Positions 58,221-64,000 of a stretch of DNA of 64,000 nucleotides are shown piece after piece (position 1 is the stretch's first letter; every line of letters starts with the position of its first letter). The notes beneath the pieces are model-generated. The model was not told the origin of the DNA, searched no databases, and saw only the letters and a program-made list of their open reading frames with translations. The translations under genes and the position numbers were made by a program. Source of the DNA: Glandiceps talaboti (taxonomy: Eukaryota > Hemichordata > Enteropneusta > Spengelidae); assembly GCF_964340395.1 (NCBI RefSeq), contig NC_135554.1, positions 186,001 to 250,000 of the forward strand, in the 5' to 3' direction.

Positions 58221-59330
58221 TTGTCAAGATTCCTGTCACTCAAAGCCTTAAACGTAAAACAACTGTTACAGAAACATTATTCACGAGTACTTAATTCAGT
58301 TGACTTGTTCTCCATGTCTGTAGAACTTATGGAGGTTCGTATAAAAACTCAATTGTCGTATGTCATATTTGTTGTCGTCTACCATCCTCCGCCAAACAAA
58401 TCTAATGGTTATACCATTGATCATATTATCACCCATGTACTACTACCGTTGCTGACGCTCAAGTGGAACCAGTCTACACCATGTCAAATCACTTTCTATC
58501 AATCACCCCTACCTCTACAGAGACACTCGAAAATGTATAAGCATGAGATGTTTCAAAGGTTTCTCTGCTGATTATTTGCATCTGACTTCATTTCCCGTTG
58601 TACTCAAACACTGGAAAATGTTGATTATCACCCAAACTTGACTCACTCTATCATATTCTTCATGATACACATGATTATCATGCTCCTCTGCGGAAACGAT
58701 TGGTTCCTAACATTACTGATTACTGATTCCATCTTCGAGGAAAGCAAGGATGAAAGCTGAGAGAGCCTGGAGAAAATCTGAACTGGAAATGCATGCCAAA
58801 TATACAGAGAACTTCAAACAAATGTGCAAAAAGTTAAAGCTGCCAAGAAAAGTTACTATGCCGGCCTGGTTGAAAACTGCTGGAGTTCAGAAAAAGCTCT
58901 TCACTGGACTTCATGGACATACAAAAACTCATACATTACCCGATCATAATGACTCTGTTGAACTTGGAGATTGGTTTGCCCAGTTTTTCTATGCCGATGA
59001 CTCTAATTTGTCTTTCCCCCTTACAAATTACGATGATACACTTAGAAATCTTGAATCATGTATTTCCAATGTCAGAGCTTGGATGTCTTCAAATTTTCTT
59101 TGCCTTAATGACAGATAAAACTGAATTTGTTATTTTTTGCTGGAAATTATGACCCTGCTTACAATGGCACACAAAATATTCGTTTTGGTGATGCGTTGAT
59201 TTCTGCCCAGTGTCAGGCAAAGAGCCTTGTAGCCAGCCTTGATTCTTGTCTCTCTGTGAATTAAGCCTCATGTTAGCCAGATTTATTGTTCTTCCATGTT
59301 TCATATTTGCTGTATTACTCCTGTACGTAT
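58221..59330 (+). pseudogene. CR1/L2-type LINE ORF2 remnant with RT core deleted
   Basis: The first part (58221-58571) resembles an AP-endonuclease middle: VELMEVRIKTQLSYVIFVVV then YHPPPN. The next frame (58750-59118) is a linker WRKSELEMHAKYTENFKQ. It then jumps from ELGDWFAQFF directly to YADDSNLSFPLTNYDDTLRN, so the RT fingers and palm before the YADD box are missing. The YADD box and the ESCISNVRAWM, LNDR thumb remain. A frameshift follows near 59115; traces to about 59330 (IRFGDALISAQ). Confidence 0.75.
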
Positions 59331-61369
59331 GGGGAGTAAACAAATCAATATATTACTGCCTAACTCAAACTTCTATACATAGAGAGTGTACTCAAATGTC
59401 TAACCAAATATAATCATTTGCAAGCATTCTTGTAAGGAAGGTGACCTTTTGACCTTGACCTTGAACTTCTGGGTCAGTTGCCAGTATCGATCTATTCTTG
59501 TATATTGCATGCAGTCTGTCACATTTATGTATGGCCAATTTCTTTCAAAGTGATGTTTAGTGGTAATGCAGAACAAGAAAATAAATAAACAACTAAATAA
59601 TGAACAAAATAAGAGAAACATAATTCATAGATTACTTTTGGTGTTGAAATAACTTTTATGTGAATGGTGGCCATGCTTGTAATGAACAATGAATCTTATT
59701 TGTAGAAATAAAATCATGATTTACTGTATAAACTGGAAAATTACAGTAGATAGTCAAGTGTGTATACTCCAATACAGTGAGGTGTATCCCTACCTTTTAG
59801 GTATTGGCCTTTGACTTTGACATTGACCTTCAGGATCGTTGTCAAAATCAAGCTATCTTTTGCATATTGCAGTGACACTTAGTGGTATTTAAGTGTGCTC
59901 TTAAAAGCCTTTGTATCAGAATTTTCACCTTGACCTGTGTGCTCAAAGTCAAATATCAAAACAAAGTTCAGAACAGGTTTGTACACAAATAACATGCATG
60001 GGCCACTTTCATGCAAACCTGGAACAAATGTCAGGTATAGAAGTCAACATATGCACATTACTTTGCTTTGCTTTGTTACCTTCACAATAATGACCAATTG
60101 AGTGGCCGACAGTCAGAGGAATACATGTTTCACCCACTTACACAGGAAGCTTAGATAATAGATAGAAACCTCATTTGGATGTCTATCCTCGTATTATTCA
60201 TGATGAGCTCTCTTGAAGTATGCATGTGTATGTCTGAATGCATGGACCAGTTTTGACCAAACCTGCCACAACTGTCAGATACTGTAGTACAAATATGTAT
60301 ACCACTCTATAAGTGGTTCATCTAAATATATAAAAGACATATTTTTCAAAAATATCCCAGAGGAATAAGGAGAAACATTTGGAATGTGAAGGCTTGTTAT
60401 TTACCTAACTAAAGAACTAATCAATAAACTAACTTGCTAACAAACTAACAAACTAATTAACTAACTACATGATGCAAGTTTTCACACTTCCAACAAATTT
60501 CTTACTTATTGCTATTCTGAATGTTTAAAGACAAATGTTACTGCCATTAATTAGGTCCTTATTGTGTATATAACTAGACTACAGTATCTGACAGTTGTGC
60601 ATGATTTGGTTTATGCCGGTCCATTCATTCAGAGGTATACATGAACACTATGGATAATTTCAATTTCATCTAAGCATACATTTCAAGCTGAAGTTTTTAA
60701 GGTTTCAATAAAAAGCTCATCATGCATGGATGATAAGATTGTAGACACTCAAATGATGTCACTATCTATTAAGCTTAAAGAGTCAGTAGAGAAAAATACA
60801 TTTTAATGACAAACATGTCCACCATTCCACCATTTTTGCCAAGGTCACAAAACAAAGTAATATGTATATGTACCTGACATTTGTCCTAAGTTTGGTGGGA
60901 ATCAGCTATTCATGCCAGACATGTATATATATACTTGTCAGACTAACTACACAGTCGGTCAGTCAGTCAGTCAGTCAGTCAGCCACCTTGATTAAATTCT
61001 TCTGTTAGCCAGTAATTAGTGTGCTTGTTATAGTTGTGGAACCCCCCCCCCCCCCCCTCCCATTTTACTCAATGACAGCCGTCTTTTTAGTGAACAATTG
61101 TGATTTACTATTTAACTCAAAAGCATTAATACACGAAGACTATATTAATCTATTATCTATTTGAGGGGGAGTATGTTGTCAATGGAGATGTTGTAGTTAA
61201 AAATCAATATTTACTTATAACTCAAAAATTGAAATACATACAGACTCCATTCGAGTGTCTGCCCCATATTATCAGCAAGCTGTCTTTTCAGATTTTGACC
61301 TTGACATTGTACTTCAGGGTCAGTTATCTAAATCAAGTCATTTCTTGTAATGAGTTTTAGAAGTATGAT
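59331..61369. other. no supported gene; diffuse repeat phrase
   Basis: The phrase 'tttgaccttgacnttgnactt' recurs at about 59445, 59808 and 61295 (and 13131), suggesting an old interspersed or tandem family with a ~365-bp local spacing. (AGTC)n at about 60955-60982 and poly-C at about 61042-61057. Confidence 0.4.
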
Positions 61370-62050
61370 ATGAGTGAGTTTACAGAGATCAAAAAAGGAG
61401 TGTGACAAGGATGTTTGTTTTCCCCGGACCTCTTCAACCTTTATAGTGAAATGATTTGTGAGAATTAAACGAAAACAGTGGTTTTGTAATTGGTGGACAT
61501 AATGTTAACAACTTACGGTATGCAGATGACACAGTATTGGTTTCTGAATCTCAAGAGAAACTACAAGAACTGTTAGACAAAGTTGAAGAGGGGAGCAAGA
61601 AAAAAGGATTGTCAATCAATTGCATGGTGGGAAGCAAAAGTGAAAGCCCAAAGTTTGAATTGAAGGTTGGTGGAGCATAAATTACAGGCAACAGAAATGT
61701 GGTTTTACAGAAGAATGATGAAAATATCATGGCTGATCACATAACAAATGAGGAGGTTTTAAGAAGAGCTGGCACACAGAAGAAACTGATGAAAACCATT
61801 AGAGAAAAGGACAGCTCAAGTTCTTAGGACACATTATGAGGAAAGAAGGATTAGAAGAATTAATGCTAACTGGTCATGTAAATGGGAATTGAAGTAGAGG
61901 AAGACAACGCATGACATACCTCAAAAGCTAAAAGTAAATGGATGGAAGAACGAATTCCTAAAACAGAAGTAGCAGAGTTAAAAATTCTCAGAACAGCAAA
62001 GGACAGAAATCTGTGTAGATCCATGGTCACTAACATTCTTAAAGGATATG

Positions 62051-62056
<6 letters not shown>
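61370..62056 (+). pseudogene. non-LTR retrotransposon RT/C-terminal remnant
   Basis: Broken translation across frames: IKKGV, QGCLFSPDLFNLYSEMI, LRYADDTVLVSESQEKLQEL with the catalytic YADD, SKKKGLSIN. After a large gap comes ADHITNEEVLRRAGTQKKLM, then RKEGLEELMLTGHV-like and KWMEERIPKTE. Stops and frameshifts throughout. It ends just before a (GA)n tract. Confidence 0.75.
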
Positions 62057-62092
<36 letters not shown>

Positions 62093-62093
62093 G
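62057..62093. repeat. (GA)n followed by poly-G
   Basis: Simple repeat directly at the end of the retrotransposon remnant, in the position of a 3' tail repeat. Confidence 0.9.
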
Positions 62094-62234
62094 GAATATC
62101 ACTTCGTTATTTTATGATGTCCGCTTTAGTATTCACATTCCACATGATTTAGATATATAGAAAGTTTGAGTTAAAGTCCACTTTAACTAAAAATTGATAA
62201 ACTTAATAATTATTTATTAAGCAGGTATTTAAGT

Positions 62235-63420
62235 AGTGGATAGGTAGGTAGACCGACAGGTAGGTAGGTGTAAGATAAATATGTAGGTAGGTTGGTATTT
62301 AAATTATAGGTAGGTGGGTGGGTTAGTAGGTAGGTAGGTAGGTAGGTAGGTAGGTAGGTAAGCTGGTATTTAAATTGTAGGTAGGTAGGTAGGTAGGTAG
62401 GTAAGCTGGTATTTAAATTGTAGGTAGGTGGGTGGGTTAGTAGGTAGGTAGATAGGTAGGTAGGTAAGCTGGTATTTAAATTGTAGGTAGGTAGGTAGGT
62501 AGGTAGGAAAGTAGGTAGGTAGGTAGGTAGGTAGGAAAGTTGGTAGGTAGGTAGGTAGGTAGGTAGGTAGGTAGGTAGGTAGGTAGGTAGGCTGGTATTT
62601 AAATTGTAGGTAGGTAGGTAGGAAAGTAGGTAGGTAGGTAGGTAGGTAGGTAAGCTGGTATTTAAATTGTAGGTAGGTAGGTAGGTAGGTAGGTAGGTAG
62701 GTAGGCAGGTATTTAAATTGTAGGTAGGTAGGTAGGTAGGTAGGCAGGTATTTAAATTGTAGGTAGGTAGGTAGGTAGGTAGGCAGGTATTTAAATATTA
62801 GGTAGGTAGGGAGGTAGGTAGGCTGGTATTTAAATATTAGGTAGGTAGGTAGGTAGGTAGGCTGGTATTTAAATATTAGGTAGGTAGGTAGGCTGGTATT
62901 TAAATATTATGTAGGTAGGTAGGTAGGTAGGTAGGTAGGCTGGTATTTAAATATTAGGTAGGTAGGTAGGTAAGTAGGCTGGTATTTAAATATTAGGTAG
63001 GTAGGTAGGTAGGTAGGCTGGTATTTAAATATTAGGTAGGTAGGTAGGTAGGTAGGTAGGTAGTCTGGTAGGGAGGTAGGTAGGCTGGTATTTAAATATT
63101 AGGTAGGTAGGTTGGTATTTAAATATTAGGTAGGTAGGTAGGTAGGCTGGTATTTAAATATTAGGTAGGTAGGTGGGTAGGTAGGTAGGTAGGCTGGTAT
63201 TTAAATATTAGGTAGGTAGGTGGGTAGGTAGGGAATTAGGTAGGCTGGTATTTAAATATTAGGTAGGTAGGTAGGTAGGTAGGTAGGCTGGTAATTAAAT
63301 AATTGGTGGGTAGGCCGTTAGATAGATATAAGATAGGTAGGCAGGCGGGTAGTAGGTAGTTAGGCATTGAGGGAAGTGGGTAGGTAGGTATAGTTAGTTA
63401 GGCTGGCAGGTAGGTTTTCT
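62235..63420. repeat. (GGTA)n array punctuated by an 18-bp word
   Basis: Blocks of 4 to 13 GGTA units alternate about 20 times with GCTGGTATTTAAATATTA or the variant ending TTGTA. The TTGTA form is in the left half (about 62355-62760), and the TATTA form is in the right half (about 62790-63290). The sharp switch shows two local amplification phases. Confidence 0.95.
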
Positions 63421-63459
63421 CCCTTCAATGGTTTGTCTTGACATACCTTTTTGTTCTTA

Positions 63460-63745
63460 TTTGGCATGTTTGCTGGGCTTTTCAATGACTCAAAAAATCT
63501 CGCGGTTTGGAGTGTTCCGCAGACAAGATTAAATTCCAGCCATGTGCTGTATTGCATTCACCCTCATGGTGTTGTTAGGCTTCACTCATGTGGGCTAATC
63601 TGTCTACTCCCATAAATACAAGCTTGGTCACTTCCAGGGCTCAAATTATCCAGGTACAAGGTACAAAATATGCATGATGCGAGTGAAAGTTGCGAGTAGC
63701 AAGTGGCGAAATACACCACTGGCGAGTGGTGAAAAGTTACGCTTG
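63460..63745 (+). repeat. interspersed repeat, partner of 57345-57620
   Basis: Inverse relative of the repeat at 57345-57620. The 3' side continues with three tandem 'gcgagtggtgaaaagt(t/g)acgctt' phrases up to about 63820. No clear protein. Confidence 0.7.
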
Positions 63746-64000
63746 AGAATGGTGACAATGTATCACTTGCGAGTAGTGAAAAGTGACGCTTGTGAGTGGT
63801 GACAATGTATCACTTGCTAGTATAAAACCGTGTCTAGCATTCTGTGGCTCTCACAGCTCTCATATCAACCCCAACAGGGACTTGGCCAGGAGATCGGTCC
63901 CGCTGGTTAAATAGTGCTGCTTTCCCGTAACTTTATCGATATAGCTAGTGACTACAGTGACTTCGAGCTTTGTCTTACTGTGGAATGATGCTACCTTGCA
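63746..64000. other. repeat tail and unidentified DNA
   Basis: Starts with short 'gagtggtgacaatgtatcactt' duplications; nothing else recognised. Confidence 0.35.

Overview
The window is nuclear DNA of an animal, most likely a marine invertebrate bilaterian. It is AT-rich and intron-rich, with GT-AG exons of alpha-spectrin, non-LTR retrotransposon remains, rolling-circle-like and cut-and-paste DNA elements, and many microsatellites. The phylum cannot be fixed from sequence alone; lancelet, hemichordate, brachiopod and mollusc all remain possible. There are no tRNA, rRNA, CRISPR or bacterial-type genes, and no complete ordinary gene. Most of the window is intron or intergenic DNA filled with repeats.

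The one recognisable host locus is a rearranged alpha-spectrin (vertebrate SPTAN1-type) relative on the + strand, spread over 13384-44741. Two exons from about the repeat 4/5 boundary (13384, 13783) are followed by a 15.5-kb gap. Then come one exon of the repeat just before the SH3 domain (29366) and a scrambled tandem array (about 31.6-38.7 kb). The array's ~1.64-kb unit carries three exons in the order SH3 N-half, start of the repeat after next, post-SH3 repeat. This is not the normal order, but every junction is phase-compatible. After the array, single copies of the following exon (41518) and of the SH3 C-half (43083) lead into a last cassette in normal order (43083-44741), which is decayed. 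Ligand-binding aromatic residues of the SH3 are replaced or lost. A stray SH3 N-half exon sits at 19629, upstream of everything it should follow. Most exons for repeats 5-9 are absent. The locus is a degenerating or re-purposed paralog, or a pseudogene array; it cannot be a normal alpha-spectrin gene.

Mobile DNA dominates. (1) Two families look like non-autonomous Helentron/DINE-1-type elements: subterminal inverted repeats, a hairpin near the 3' end and internal tandem repeats, with T/T insertion clear for the first. Family 1 has AGTCCCCGC ends and ~150-bp internal repeats; family 2 has TAGCACAACTG ends and ~115-bp internal repeats. (2) Several TIR elements can be delimited, often because they interrupt a recognisable repeat: 10628-11719 (hAT-like), 15976-19183 (~200-bp TIRs, with a family-1 element inside one TIR), 38966-41340, 52236-53199 (TTAA duplication) and 55658-57098 (TAA duplication). 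A MITE family with 9-bp target duplications has three complete copies. (3) Non-LTR retrotransposons: a 5'-truncated Tx1/L1-like LINE with an 18-bp target duplication (25972-28572) and fragments of other LINEs. (4) Penelope-like traces: hammerhead-ribozyme-like motifs in a near-perfect palindrome at 51281-51463 and on the - strand at 56685-56728.

From about 45 kb rightward the window is repeats. They include a 48-bp minisatellite of about 36 copies that stays open in one frame of the - strand (49055-50774), and a long GGTA array punctuated by a conserved 18-bp word (62235-63420).
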